NCBI GenBank assembly: GCA_034521445.1
Contig: JAXHMM010000005.1
Span: forward strand, 611,709-675,708
DNA from: Balneolaceae bacterium
Lineage (GTDB): Bacteria > Bacteroidota > Rhodothermia > Balneolales > Balneolaceae
Direction: 5' to 3'
DNA length: 64,000 nt
The stretch's first letter is position 1; every line of letters starts with the position of its first letter. A model generated the notes under the pieces. The model was not told the DNA's origin and did not search any database. It worked only from the letters and a program-made list of their open reading frames with translations. Below are positions 48,801 through 56,701 of the stretch, in pieces. A program made the position numbers and the translations under genes.

Positions 48801-49088
48801 CGAGATGTTCTCGATCTCCTTCCGCTGGGGATTGTATCCCACGAAGGTCACCCTGACCTCGTATGGTCCGCCGACGCGAACGTTCTTGATGGTGTAGCGT
48901 CCGTCGATGCGGGTCGCGGTTCCGAAGCGCGTGCCGGTAGGCTGGTGGATAGCCACGACATTGGCACTCGGCAGCGGTTCACCCTGTGCGTCCCATACGA
49001 TCCCTTCGATGGTACCGGACGTTGTTCCTTGGGCAAACACACCTATTGGGAGCAGTATGGCTGCCAACAGTATGATGTATCTATTCAT
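45885..49088 (-). CDS. TonB-dependent receptor, Oar-like, with N-terminal carboxypeptidase-regulatory domain
   Basis: 1067 residues from ATG 49088 (MNRYIILLAAILLPIGVFAQ). The longer frame upstream lacks a signal peptide and is rejected. After the signal peptide, a CarboxypepD_reg domain (TSGTIEGIVWDAQGEPLPSA, about 20-105) precedes the plug (ISRSLQDFTRLNPQVSSGYS, NDRYNNILVDGATLNDVFGL) and a barrel of about 800 residues. The C-terminus ends in WQLQLGIRYSF, the usual aromatic end for outer-membrane insertion. No TonB box is evident, as in other Oar-like proteins. No SusD partner lies nearby, so glycan uptake is less likely; peptide or protein transport or surface roles are known for Oar. It is monocistronic with its own terminator. 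Confidence 0.9.
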   Translation of the reverse strand: MNRYIILLAAILLPIGVFAQGTTSGTIEGIVWDAQGEPLPSANVVAIHQPTGTRFGTATRIDGRYTIKNVRVGGPYEVRVTFVGYNPQRKEIENISLNETVELNFEMEEGSLSLDQIAVTADADPVFNANRTGASTNISRQEIETTPTISRSLQDFTRLNPQVSSGYSFGGANDRYNNILVDGATLNDVFGLGEAVPGSQAGVSSPISIDAIEEFNVDIAPFDVTNNGFTGGQVNAITKSGTNQYSGSAYYQLRNESFVGNYQFDRDGETQNSSDYPSFDESYLGLSVGGPIIEDELFFFVNGEFRRQSSPITTGIAGSGAANEFALGSDPFNEIASIAQNQYGYNPGDYSSPFTTAQDNNKLLAKLDWNINDDHKFTLRYNWVDAVDEEGIFRGSDEYSFSNRQYNFNSEQQSIVAQLQSNFSDNLFNEARVVYTRIRDSRDVVAEPFPEVEISLPDGQGDFASIYMGIDRFSQANALGQDLIEFTNNLNWIIGDHELTIGTSNQIFTFDNLFVQDAFGTYTFRSIEDFREGDPYSYLHSHLLPGGNERAKFSGIQLGLYAQDQWTVNDDLTLTMGLRADIPILPDDPTYNPLVPEAFSGYSTTRIASGNVLWAPRLGFNWDASGGERTTQVRGGVGIFSGNPPFVWISNQYSNTGADYGRIDLSGGQLPDDFTFQPDPDQQRSDLAGVNTSEVNLLEDGFKYPQSLKFNLAVDQDLPWGMTGTIEGIYSKMINEVVFRNINIEQVGTSRYGRPIYGDIVFSPFFGNTSGFPERVSDDFTNAIVLDNTSKGYQMSLTGQVQKQWENGWRASLAYTYNRAETVNNGTSSRAISNWQYNENVDVNNPGLGTADFERRHRVLGQLSYRFDWADRFATTISLVYDGRAGAPFSWIYSGDANGDGRFDNDLIYVPASADEVVMASGNWSAFDSFISDHPSLDDYRGDHVERGTAREPWSNFLDLRINQEIQTFSGQSVELTASVFNVLNLLNSDWGVQKSINGFNNYQLLAFQGYVDQDFINNNPQYNLGGGDLGKPIMSFDEDNVTDDELYSINDLSSRWQLQLGIRYSF

Positions 49089-49377
49089 AATCAATTGATG
49101 GATTCTTTTGATTGAAGTTGGATTGACGCTGACTGCGCCTTTATCTGGCTGGATTAAGATAAGGACCAGCAAATTACCAAAACATTAAGTCTTGGCCTCT
49201 CATGTTATCAAATTGGAAAATAATGGCAGGCCCTCAGTAACGAAATTTTAATATTTGCCCTCACAGAGCCTGCTAAGGGGAGGGGCTCCCCGAGGGCCCC
49301 GGATTGTGCCGGAAAAAGGCTCGGCTGGGTGTGTGCGTGGCTGTGCGAGAGCGGCCGGGGTGACGAAGCCGCAGACC

Positions 49378-50063
49378 TCACCGCACCCATTGCCGGTACC
49401 ACGCAGCCAGCTGCCGCTGGGGAAGGCCCAGGTGGTAGCAGACCCAGATCCAGGTAAAGATCAGCTGCAGCCGCAGCACTCCGTTGCGGATGTACGAGCG
49501 GGAGGAGGTGACCACGGCGCGATCAAGCAGGGCGAAGGGCGCCGATCCCTTCAGCCGGCGCACCATTTCGTTGTCCTCCATCACCGATAGTGGTCCTCCC
49601 GGAAGCCACCGCTCCTGTTAAAGAGTCGATGTGTTACGTAGAGGCTCTGGTCACCGAAGCGGAAGGCGTCCACATCGAAGCGTGTGAACCAGGCATAAAT
49701 CTCCAGCAGGGGGTGTGAAGGCCGGAAGGAGAGACGGAAGCAACCCGCGGAGCACCCACTCGCCAGTGCGGATGCGATTTGCCGGTCGAAGCCTTCCGGG
49801 GGAAGGGTGTCGGCATGCAGGAAGTAGAGGACCTCACCTTCGGCGGTGCTCGCGCCTGCGTTCATCTGCCTCGCACGTCCTCGAGGGGCCTGAATCACCC
49901 GGCCGGCGCCCGCCTCGAGAGCCTCCCTCACCGTACCGTCCGAACTGCCCCCGTCGGCCACCACGATCTCGGGCGCCTCCGTCGCACGCTCCAGTACCGC
50001 GCGTACGGTTGGGCCGATCACTCCCTCCTCGTCCAGGACCGGTATAACCACGCTCAACTTCAC
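49378..50063 (-). CDS. Family 2 glycosyltransferase, radical-SAM/selenodomain-associated transferase 2 type (one frameshift)
   Basis: About 228 residues. From 50063: MKLSVVIPVLDEEGVIGPTV, EIVVADGGSSDGTVREALEA, ARQMNAGASTAEGEVLYFLH and ADTLPPEGFD, then FDVDAFRFGDQSLYVTHRLF. The raw frame stops at 49581 just after GGFRED; a neighbouring frame continues VMEDNEMVRRLKGSA to 49378. This is one of the very few broken genes in the right half. It belongs to the transferase type that accompanies the ArsS radical SAM protein. Its start overlaps the stop of the next gene (ATGA). Confidence 0.82.
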
Positions 50064-50671
50064 GACAGATAATCGTGCCTGCGACGGGCCCGCTGCCAGT
50101 TCTCGGCCGTATCCACATCGCCCAACTCCTCCAGGCGACGGGTCCGCAGTCCCAGGCTTTCAGCTTTTTGGAGGGTGCGCGCGAGCACGTCGGACGTGCT
50201 CCATGGGATACCACGAAACAGCTCCGGATGCCAGGCCCGTGCACCGACCAGCCAGTAGCCGCCATCGGAGGCGGGTCCCAGCACCAGGTCGTGCCGCTCC
50301 AGGGCTTCGAAAGCGCGGCGAAGGTGATCGGCACGCAGGTCTGCACAGTCGCTGCCGATAAGCAGCGCCTGCCGGGGGCCCTCCTCCTCCGCCATGCGGA
50401 ACGCGTGACTCATGCGCGCGCCCAGGTCGCCTTCTGGCTGAACACGGCACTCAAAGTGGGGCGGACCCCAGGGGCTTTCCTCCCCGAGGTCCCCGTCAAA
50501 CCAGGCCTGCCGCCGTACCGGTACCTCCAGGCAAACCTCCCGGGTACGCGCCAGCAGCCGGCGATAAATCTCTACGGCCTTCTTCTCGCCCACCTCCTCC
50601 GCCAGGCGCGTCTTCACGCGTCCGGCCTCGGGACGTTTGGCGAAAACCATCAGCAGACGCTCCTCCCTCAT
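50060..50671 (-). CDS. Radical-SAM/selenodomain-associated transferase 1 (TIGR04282-like)
   Basis: 203 residues from ATG 50671, which overlaps the arsS stop by four bases; the longer frame upstream lies inside arsS and is rejected. A nucleotide-diphosphosugar-transferase-like fold: LLMVFAKRPEAGRVKTRLAE, GDLGARMSHAFRMAEEEGPR, ALLIGSDCADLRADHLRRAF and LVLGPASDGGYWLVGA. Known to occur beside ArsS and the second transferase, presumably in making an arsenosugar or a related modified sugar. The substrate is not established here. Confidence 0.85.
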   Translation of the reverse strand: MREERLLMVFAKRPEAGRVKTRLAEEVGEKKAVEIYRRLLARTREVCLEVPVRRQAWFDGDLGEESPWGPPHFECRVQPEGDLGARMSHAFRMAEEEGPRQALLIGSDCADLRADHLRRAFEALERHDLVLGPASDGGYWLVGARAWHPELFRGIPWSTSDVLARTLQKAESLGLRTRRLEELGDVDTAENWQRARRRHDYLS

Positions 50672-51720
50672 GCGACCTCCCCTCCGCAGGAGCTCCCTGC
50701 CCCGGCGGTGCAGCCGTAACAGTGCCGGTCGGTGCGAATGGCGCGGGCGTTGAGCGCTTGCTCGTCCCACCCGGAAATATGCCGGGGGGCACCCTCTTCC
50801 ACCTTCATCTCCAGCATCTGGTTGAAATCGCAGTCGTGGAGGTAGCCCTCCCAGGATACCGATATGGTGTTGCGGCACATCACTCCGCGCGCGGCGGCCG
50901 GGTTGAAGGCGGCCACCAGCTTTTCCATGTAGTCGTCCAGGTTGCCGCTCTCCAGAAGGAATTTCAGGTAGCGGCTGATGGGCAGGTTGGTAATAGTAAA
51001 GAGGTTGTTGAAGGTGATATCATGTTTGGTCTTCAGCCTCTCACGAAACTCCCGCTCCAGGCCTTCCTGGGAGCCCGGCAGGAAAGCTCCCGCAGGGTTG
51101 TATACCAGGTTGAGTTCCAGTCCGCTTCCCTCCACGCCGTAGCCTATTTCGTTCAGGTGCTTGAGGGCCTCCACCGAGCGGACGTAGGTGCCCTCGCCCC
51201 GCTGGCGGTCGGTATGCTCGCGGTTGTAAAAAGGCAGCGAGCAGGTTACCTCCACCCCGTGACGGGCGAAGAACTCCGGCAGGGATCGGTACTTTGGGGC
51301 GGTGGTAAGGATGGTGAGGTTCGAGCGCACAATGACGTGGCGGTCCATGCCGGCGAGTTCTTCCACAAACCAGCGGAATCGGGGATGCATTTCAGGGGCG
51401 CCCCCGGTCAGGTCAACCGTCGATATGTCCGAACCCTCCAGGGCCTGAAGGCACTGGTCCATCACGGCGCGCGGCATCACCTCCTCACGGTCGGGTCCGG
51501 CATCCACGTGGCAGTGCTTGCAGGTCATGTTGCACATGTAGCCCAGGTTAACCTGAAAGATCTCGATACCGGTGGGACGCAGGGGGTGCTCTCCCAGGTC
51601 GCGCAGCTTCTCTTCGAAGTCGGGCAGCTTCCGCAAGCGCTCGCTGTGCCCGTTGAGCACCTCGAGCTGGACCGCGGGATCGGAGAGTTCGTGTTCGGAT
51701 ACCTTGAGAGAATGTACCAT
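50668..51720 (-). CDS. arsS: ArsS-like radical SAM protein (arsenosugar biosynthesis type)
   Basis: 350 residues. The radical SAM cluster is C63-x3-C67-x2-C70 (NLGYMCNMTCKHCHVDAGPD). STVDLTGGAPEMHPRFRWFV and ITFNNLFTITNLPISRYLKF follow. The C-terminal cysteine-rich part (RGVMCRNTISVSWEGYLHDC; HCYGCTAGAGSSCGG) matches the radical SAM/Cys-rich family, in which some members carry selenocysteine in the last motif; this one has cysteine. ArsS acts after arsenic methylation in arsenosugar synthesis, but no arsM or arsenic regulator is in the window, so the actual substrate is open. It lies in an operon with an AhpD-like gene and two transferases. Confidence 0.87.
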   Translation of the reverse strand: MVHSLKVSEHELSDPAVQLEVLNGHSERLRKLPDFEEKLRDLGEHPLRPTGIEIFQVNLGYMCNMTCKHCHVDAGPDREEVMPRAVMDQCLQALEGSDISTVDLTGGAPEMHPRFRWFVEELAGMDRHVIVRSNLTILTTAPKYRSLPEFFARHGVEVTCSLPFYNREHTDRQRGEGTYVRSVEALKHLNEIGYGVEGSGLELNLVYNPAGAFLPGSQEGLEREFRERLKTKHDITFNNLFTITNLPISRYLKFLLESGNLDDYMEKLVAAFNPAAARGVMCRNTISVSWEGYLHDCDFNQMLEMKVEEGAPRHISGWDEQALNARAIRTDRHCYGCTAGAGSSCGGEVA

Positions 51721-51732
51721 GGATCTACGGGA

Positions 51733-52068
51733 CTACATGCGCATTTTCTTGGTCTTGTTCATCATCTGCACCCCGTGCACCAGCGAGGCTCCGCCCCGGA
51801 TGGCGGCAGCCACATGCACGGCCTCCATCATCTGCTCTTCCGTGGCCCCTTTCTTGAGGCTCTCATCGGTATAGGCGTCGATGCAGTAGGGGCACTGCAC
51901 GGTGTGGGAGACCGCCAGGGCGATGAGCGCCTTTTCGCGTTCGGTGAGGGCGCCCTCCTCGAACACGGCCCCGTAGTAGTCGAAAAACTTCTCGCCGAGC
52001 TCCTCCTGGAATTCGGTGACGTCCTCAAATTTCTTCAGGTCTTCGGGTCGGTAGTAGCTCTGGTCCAT
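51733..52068 (-). CDS. AhpD/carboxymuconolactone-decarboxylase-like protein (arsenosugar-cluster associated)
   Basis: 111 residues. CMD/AhpD-like peroxidase-type fold with the redox pair C-x2-C in VQCPYCIDAYTDESLKKG followed by a histidine-bearing helix MMEAVHVAAAIRGGASLVHG. This size and pattern match the AhpD-like protein that accompanies ArsS. It is the first gene of the four-gene minus-strand operon, 12 bases before arsS. Confidence 0.85.
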   Translation of the reverse strand: MDQSYYRPEDLKKFEDVTEFQEELGEKFFDYYGAVFEEGALTEREKALIALAVSHTVQCPYCIDAYTDESLKKGATEEQMMEAVHVAAAIRGGASLVHGVQMMNKTKKMRM

Positions 52069-52337
52069 GGCCTCGGTGTTTGAATTGGGGTTGGATTTAT
52101 ACGTTGGGTTTATACGGCGGACGTCCCGCGGGAACTCGCCGTTTACCGCAGGGGGTGATATCCAAATATGAGAACGATATGCCCGGGCGGATCATGCCCG
52201 GCGGAACAGAATACGAAACGGACGACGCACGGCAAAACGACCGGAACTTCTGTCTTTTCCCTCCCTATAAGGACTATGTGCCGCGGGAGGTTCTTACCCG
52301 AGCATGGACAAACCCTGATAAAACCCTGTACAACAAC

Positions 52338-52802
52338 ATGAAAAAGGTACTAAGCGCAACTCTTCTTTCCCTCATCCTGGCCGCGGGAGCCGGCAGCCTC
52401 CACGCACAGCAGGCCGGCGAAGGACTTGGCATCGGCGTAATGGTGGGCGAACCCACCGGCCTGAGTTTCAAAAGCTGGACCGGCGGCGGCAACGCCTTCG
52501 ACCTGGGCGTGGCCTGGTCGGTGGGTCCATACGACGCCCTCCACCTGCATGCGGACTACCTCTGGCACAGCGACTTCGGCGACGTGGACGAGGGCGCGCT
52601 GATGTTGTACGTGGGACTGGGCGGCCGGATGATTTTTGCCGACGATGACGCGAGGGTGGGTCTTCGCGTGCCCCTGGGTATCACCTATCTCTTCGAGGGG
52701 GCGCCCCTTGACCTGTTCCTGGAGGTGGCGCCCGTCATGAACCTGGTGCCTGGCACCGATTTAGACATGACGGGAACTGCGGGCGTGCGCATCTACCTCT
52801 AG
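52338..52802 (+). CDS. Small outer-membrane beta-barrel-like protein
   Basis: 154 residues from ATG 52338; the longer frame upstream has no signal peptide. A signal peptide (VLSATLLSLILAAGAGSLHA, cleaved before QQ) is followed by alternating strands: GIGVMVGEPTGLSFKSWTGG, AFDLGVAWSVGPYDALHLHA, LMLYVGLGGRMIFADDDARV and an end GTAGVRIYL typical of small outer-membrane proteins. No known family name. Its end overlaps the DUF349 gene tail-to-tail by four bases. Confidence 0.75.
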   Translation: MKKVLSATLLSLILAAGAGSLHAQQAGEGLGIGVMVGEPTGLSFKSWTGGGNAFDLGVAWSVGPYDALHLHADYLWHSDFGDVDEGALMLYVGLGGRMIFADDDARVGLRVPLGITYLFEGAPLDLFLEVAPVMNLVPGTDLDMTGTAGVRIYL

Positions 52803-54514
52803 TCGTCCTCCCCGATCTCCTCCATGCGGCCGGCGAGCTCGTCCATGCGGTCCCGCTTGGTTTCCAGCTTACGCTCGGCCTTGTCGATCTTCTCCTGGAT
52901 CTCCTTCATCAGGGGATTGTCGTCGTCGGAGGAGGTGAAGTAGGTCTTTTTTTCCTTGATCTGGAGCACCTTGTCCTCCAGGCGGCGCACCTCCCCCTTC
53001 ATCTTTTTGAATTCCTTTCGCAGATCCTGGATCTGTGACCGCTCTTTGGGGTCGAGATCCGCCTTGGCCAGTTCCTGGTCGAATTTATCGCCCGACTTGG
53101 CGGCGCGGAAACGCTCGTAAATCACGTCGCAGGCCTCGCGGTACTTCTTCCAGATCTTGTTTTTCTTCTTGATGGGTACGTAGCCCGCCTCCTTGAATTT
53201 CTCCTGCAGGGGCTTGGCCTGGTTGACGGCCTCGATGGGATCGTCGTGCCTGCCCAGCTCCTGCAGCTTCTGCAGGATCTCCTTCTTTTCCTCAAGGTTG
53301 TCCCTGCGCTCCTCCTTGACCTCCTTGAAATGGGCGCGGCGGCGGTCATAGAAGACGTCCATGGCCCCCTTGAACTTTTTCCAGATCTTGTTGGATTTCT
53401 TGCGGGGTACGGGACCGATGGCCTTCCAGCGGTCCATGAGCTGCTGCATCTTGCTGTGGCCTTCGTCCCACTCGTTGGTGTCCTTGATGGCCTCCGCCTG
53501 TTCGATCAGCTCAAGTTTCTGCTCGAAGTGCTTCTCCTCCTGTTCGCGGAGCTGGTCCATGTTGTCCGACTTGCGGTCATTGAAGGCGTCGCTGGCTGAC
53601 TTGAAGCGGGCCCACAGCTCGTCTTCCTGCCGCTGGGGCAGGTTGCCGATTTTTTTCCAGCGCCGATGCAGGCGGTTGATCTTCTGGGCCGCCTTGGCCA
53701 GGTCGTCAGCCTCCAGCAGGGCCTCCGCCTCCCTGATGACCTGCTCCTTCTTGCCGTAGAATTTGTCGACCTTCTCGCGGTGTTTGGGATTGTGCTCGTA
53801 GATGAGATCGTAATAGTCATCCTGGGCCGCCTTGTAGCGTCCCCACACCTCGTCGGCCTTCTCGCCGGGCACCCTGCCGATCTTCTTCCACTGGTTGGTC
53901 AGGTCGTCAAACTTCCGGTCGACCTGCTTCCAGTTTTCCGTCTCCGCGTCGATGGAGCCGGCCACCCGCTCCATCTTGTCGAGCACGCTCAGCTTCAGCA
54001 TCAGGTTGTCCTCCTCCTTCTGGCGCTGCTCCACAAGGCGGTCCACCTTGTGGTCGTTGAATTCATTCACCAGCTTTGAAAACCTTTTTTCCAACTCATC
54101 CTCGGAGGCGTCCTTGGGGAGGCGGCCGGTGGAACTCCACTCGCCGCGGATCTTCTTGACCTTACCGGTGGCGGACCAGTTCTTAGCGTCTACGATCTCC
54201 TGCAGATCGTCCAGGAGTTTGTTCTTGCGATCCAGATTTTCGCGCTTCTGCTCCTTCTGCCTGCGGTAGTGCTCTTTCTTGCGCTCCTCGAATTGTTCGG
54301 TGGCCTCCACCACGCGCCGGTACAGCTCTTCGCGCGCTTCTTCCTCCTCCACCCCGGGTCCCTCCTCCCATTGCCGGGAGACGTTGTCCAGCTCCATGCT
54401 TACATAGGGCCAGTCGGATTGCGACGCCAGCGATTCGGCCTTGTCGGCCAGATCGCGGTAGTATTCCAGGCCTTTATGCTCCTGCGAATCGGTGGTGGGT
54501 TTCTCTTCGTCCAT
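52799..54514 (-). CDS. DUF349 repeat protein
   Basis: 571 residues, highly charged and helical. At least five DUF349 repeats (about 75-80 residues each) with the core W-K-x-IG-x-[VLP]P-x5-[ED]-x-W-x-[KR]-[FY]: for example DLTNQWKKIGRVPGEKADEV, LHRRWKKIGNLPQRQEDELW, LMDRWKAIGPVPRKKSNKIW and FKEAGYVPIKKKNKIWKKYR. A coiled-coil C-terminus (about 490-571) follows. Cytosolic, with no signal peptide. DUF349 proteins are common in Bacteroidota-like bacteria; some are linked to RNA or ribosome functions, but the role is not settled. Confidence 0.88.
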   Translation of the reverse strand: MDEEKPTTDSQEHKGLEYYRDLADKAESLASQSDWPYVSMELDNVSRQWEEGPGVEEEEAREELYRRVVEATEQFEERKKEHYRRQKEQKRENLDRKNKLLDDLQEIVDAKNWSATGKVKKIRGEWSSTGRLPKDASEDELEKRFSKLVNEFNDHKVDRLVEQRQKEEDNLMLKLSVLDKMERVAGSIDAETENWKQVDRKFDDLTNQWKKIGRVPGEKADEVWGRYKAAQDDYYDLIYEHNPKHREKVDKFYGKKEQVIREAEALLEADDLAKAAQKINRLHRRWKKIGNLPQRQEDELWARFKSASDAFNDRKSDNMDQLREQEEKHFEQKLELIEQAEAIKDTNEWDEGHSKMQQLMDRWKAIGPVPRKKSNKIWKKFKGAMDVFYDRRRAHFKEVKEERRDNLEEKKEILQKLQELGRHDDPIEAVNQAKPLQEKFKEAGYVPIKKKNKIWKKYREACDVIYERFRAAKSGDKFDQELAKADLDPKERSQIQDLRKEFKKMKGEVRRLEDKVLQIKEKKTYFTSSDDDNPLMKEIQEKIDKAERKLETKRDRMDELAGRMEEIGEDD

Positions 54515-54696
54515 AATGCTGCTCGCAATACCTGGTTAGGCTGCCCGTGGCTGTGCTGGAATACGGCAGGAGGTACATGCCGCACCTTATCCAGTTTAGC
54601 CAAGATAATAGTTCCAAGCAACTTAATACAAGGCCGCAACTCCGTGCCCGCCGGAGGAAGGGGGAAGGTGACGTGGACAGGCAGACGGCCTGCGCG

Positions 54697-55521
54697 CTAT
54701 TCACCCTCGCGGAACAGGTGGACGTCGCGCTGGGGATAGGGAAAGGAGATTCCTTCGGCGTCGAAACGCTGCTTGAAGGCCTTGATGAGATCGTAGCGCA
54801 GCGGCCAGAGATCGGGAGTGCGGGTCCACGGGCGCACGCGAAGAACCACGGCGTTATCGCCCAGTGCGCCCACTGCAATGAGGGGTTCGGGCTCGTCGAG
54901 CACACGCTCCTCGCCGGCAAGCACCTCGCCGATAATGCGCATGGCCTTGTCAATGTCGTCGTCGTAGCCTATGCCGATCTCGAGGTCGCAGCGCCGCGTG
55001 TCGCGGCCTGTCATATTGATGATTTCGCTGCCCCAAATGCGAGAGTTGGGCACGGTGATCTCCTTGTTGTCAAAGCTGTGCATGCGGGTGACAAAAAGAC
55101 CGATCTCATCGACCACTCCCGATGTGCCCCCGATCTCCACGGCGTCCCCCGTGCTGAAGGGGCGCAGAGAAAGCAGCATCATGCCCGAAGCGATGTTGCT
55201 GAGGGTGCCCTGCAGGGCCAGTCCAATGGCCAGTCCAATGGTACCCAACACGGCAATCAGGCTGGCAGTTTCCACCCCGAACTGGCCCAGCACCGCCAGC
55301 ACGGTGACGGCCAGCACTGCAATGCGGGTAATCTTACCCAGCAGGGGCCCCACGGTTTCGTCGATCTTGCCGGAGCTTTCGCTCATGGTTATCACGCGCC
55401 GGCCCGCCCATTTGGAGGCCAGCCATCCCACGATCAGTATGGCGACTGCGCCGATGACTTGCATGCCGTAAAAGACCAGGTTTTCGGCTACGAAGCTGGA
55501 CAGGGCGTCTACGTTTTCCAT
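54697..55521 (-). CDS. MscS-family mechanosensitive channel
   Basis: 274 residues. Three membrane helices (about 15-38, 62-83, 88-112), the last being the pore helix VLGTIGLAIGLALQGTLSNI. The beta domain FSTGDAVEIGGTSGVVDEIG and ITVPNSRIWGSEIINMTGRD, then the C-terminal alpha/beta domain, follow. The length matches E. coli MscS (286). It releases solutes during osmotic downshock. Confidence 0.93.
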   Translation of the reverse strand: MENVDALSSFVAENLVFYGMQVIGAVAILIVGWLASKWAGRRVITMSESSGKIDETVGPLLGKITRIAVLAVTVLAVLGQFGVETASLIAVLGTIGLAIGLALQGTLSNIASGMMLLSLRPFSTGDAVEIGGTSGVVDEIGLFVTRMHSFDNKEITVPNSRIWGSEIINMTGRDTRRCDLEIGIGYDDDIDKAMRIIGEVLAGEERVLDEPEPLIAVGALGDNAVVLRVRPWTRTPDLWPLRYDLIKAFKQRFDAEGISFPYPQRDVHLFREGE

Positions 55522-55631
55522 GCGTGGGAGGATGTGGGAATGATAAAGGGCCTCAACTTACGAAAAAAGGCAGTATTCCGCCTCACCGCATGGGCGCGGG
55601 ACGCGGAATATGCCTTGTGGGATGGATAGGG

Positions 55632-55922
55632 TCAGCTCTTCAGGATGGAGCGTACCTCGGAGATGCCGGTTTTAAGGTCGTTCCAGAGCTCTTCGGCGTC
55701 GTCCCTGATCTGGTCGAAGGATTCGTCGCCCGCTTCCCGGATCTTCTCCAGCTTGGACTTCAGCCGGGAGCGTTTCTCACGCAGTTGTTTCATGCGTTCC
55801 TCGAACTTCTGTTTCAGTTCGCCCGACTCCTTTCCGGCGCGTTCCTGCAATTCGTCAATCTGCTCGTTCCAGGTGCGGAGCTTCGTTTCCAGTTTGTCGA
55901 TGTACTCCTCTCGTGATGCCAT
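55632..55922 (-). CDS. Small coiled-coil protein
   Basis: 96 residues, almost entirely charged helix with heptad spacing (KLETKLRTWNEQIDELQERA, FEERMKQLREKRSRLKSKLE). No cysteine, no signal peptide. Similar short coiled-coil proteins are found in many Bacteroidota-like genomes without a known role. It lies 28 bases after dps and may be co-transcribed in a stress-response unit. Confidence 0.7.
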   Translation of the reverse strand: MASREEYIDKLETKLRTWNEQIDELQERAGKESGELKQKFEERMKQLREKRSRLKSKLEKIREAGDESFDQIRDDAEELWNDLKTGISEVRSILKS

Positions 55923-55950
55923 AACGTTCAGTTGTGTTAGGATTTCGGTC

Positions 55951-56454
55951 TTATTCTTCCAGGTGACTGCGGAGCATCCAGGCGGCCTTGGAATGCACGT
56001 GCAGGCGCTGCGTAATCAGGTCCACCGTCGCTTCGTCGTCCGCCTCATAGGCCGGTTTGAGCGCCTCGCGCGCAGTTCGTAGGACCTGCTCGTTGGCCAC
56101 CGCCAACCGTCGCACCATTTCGAGAGCCTGCGGCTTCTCGGTATCCTCCTTGATGGAGGTCAGTTCGCTGAACTCCTTGAAGGAGCCCGGGGACTTGTGT
56201 CCCAGCGCGCGGATGCGTTCGGCGATCTCGTCGACCGCTTCGGCCAGATCGGTGTACTGATGTTCGAACTGTTCGTGCAGGGAATGAAACAGCTCCCCGG
56301 TCACGTTCCAGTGGTAATTGTGCGTCTTCAGGTAAAGCATGTAGGAATCGGCCAGCAGCCGCGAGAGTTCACCCGCGATGGCCTTGCGATGCTCCTTGCT
56401 GATGCCAATGTTGATATCCATATCTATTACTCCGTCCTTGTTTACTGCAGCCAT
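55951..56454 (-). CDS. dps: Dps-family DNA-binding ferritin-like protein
   Basis: 167 residues from ATG 56454, or 155 from ATG 56418 (MDINIG), which may be the real start. It oxidises and stores iron and protects DNA during stress. Ferroxidase ligands are in YLKTHNYHWNVTGELFHSLH (two His), EQFEHQYTDLAEAVDEIAER (D and E), the usual inter-subunit Dps site. The later helices (RRLAVANEQVLRTAREALKP, LHVHSKAAWMLRSHLEE) complete the four-helix bundle. Confidence 0.93.
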   Translation of the reverse strand: MAAVNKDGVIDMDINIGISKEHRKAIAGELSRLLADSYMLYLKTHNYHWNVTGELFHSLHEQFEHQYTDLAEAVDEIAERIRALGHKSPGSFKEFSELTSIKEDTEKPQALEMVRRLAVANEQVLRTAREALKPAYEADDEATVDLITQRLHVHSKAAWMLRSHLEE

Positions 56455-56473
56455 AGTGCTCTGACCCGCAGGT

Positions 56474-56602
56474 TTAATTCAGGTTGATTCGCTTTTCGGT
56501 TTCCGCGCACCACTCCGAATCGTTGCGCATCTCGGAGATGAGTTCACAGAAGAAATTCTTTACCTCCTTGATCATGAATGCCTCTTTGAGGGATAATTCC
56601 AT
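56474..56602 (-). CDS. Possible 42-residue small protein upstream of dps
   Basis: From ATG 56602 the frame gives MELSLKEAFMIKEVKNFFCE and LISEMRNDSEWCAETEKRIN, then LN and a stop at 56474, 19 bases before the longer dps start. It is amphipathic and helical with two cysteines. Support comes only from an open frame in a tight position; no ribosome site stands out and I know no homologue. It could instead be the dps leader. Confidence 0.35.
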   Translation of the reverse strand: MELSLKEAFMIKEVKNFFCELISEMRNDSEWCAETEKRINLN

Positions 56603-56701
56603 AGTGTATCATCACTACATTTTTAGCCGGAAAAACATTCCTTGTTCCCCATAGAATGTTCCTATGCGGGTCATAGAATAAAGGGTAGGCCGGCGCTCCT
56701 G

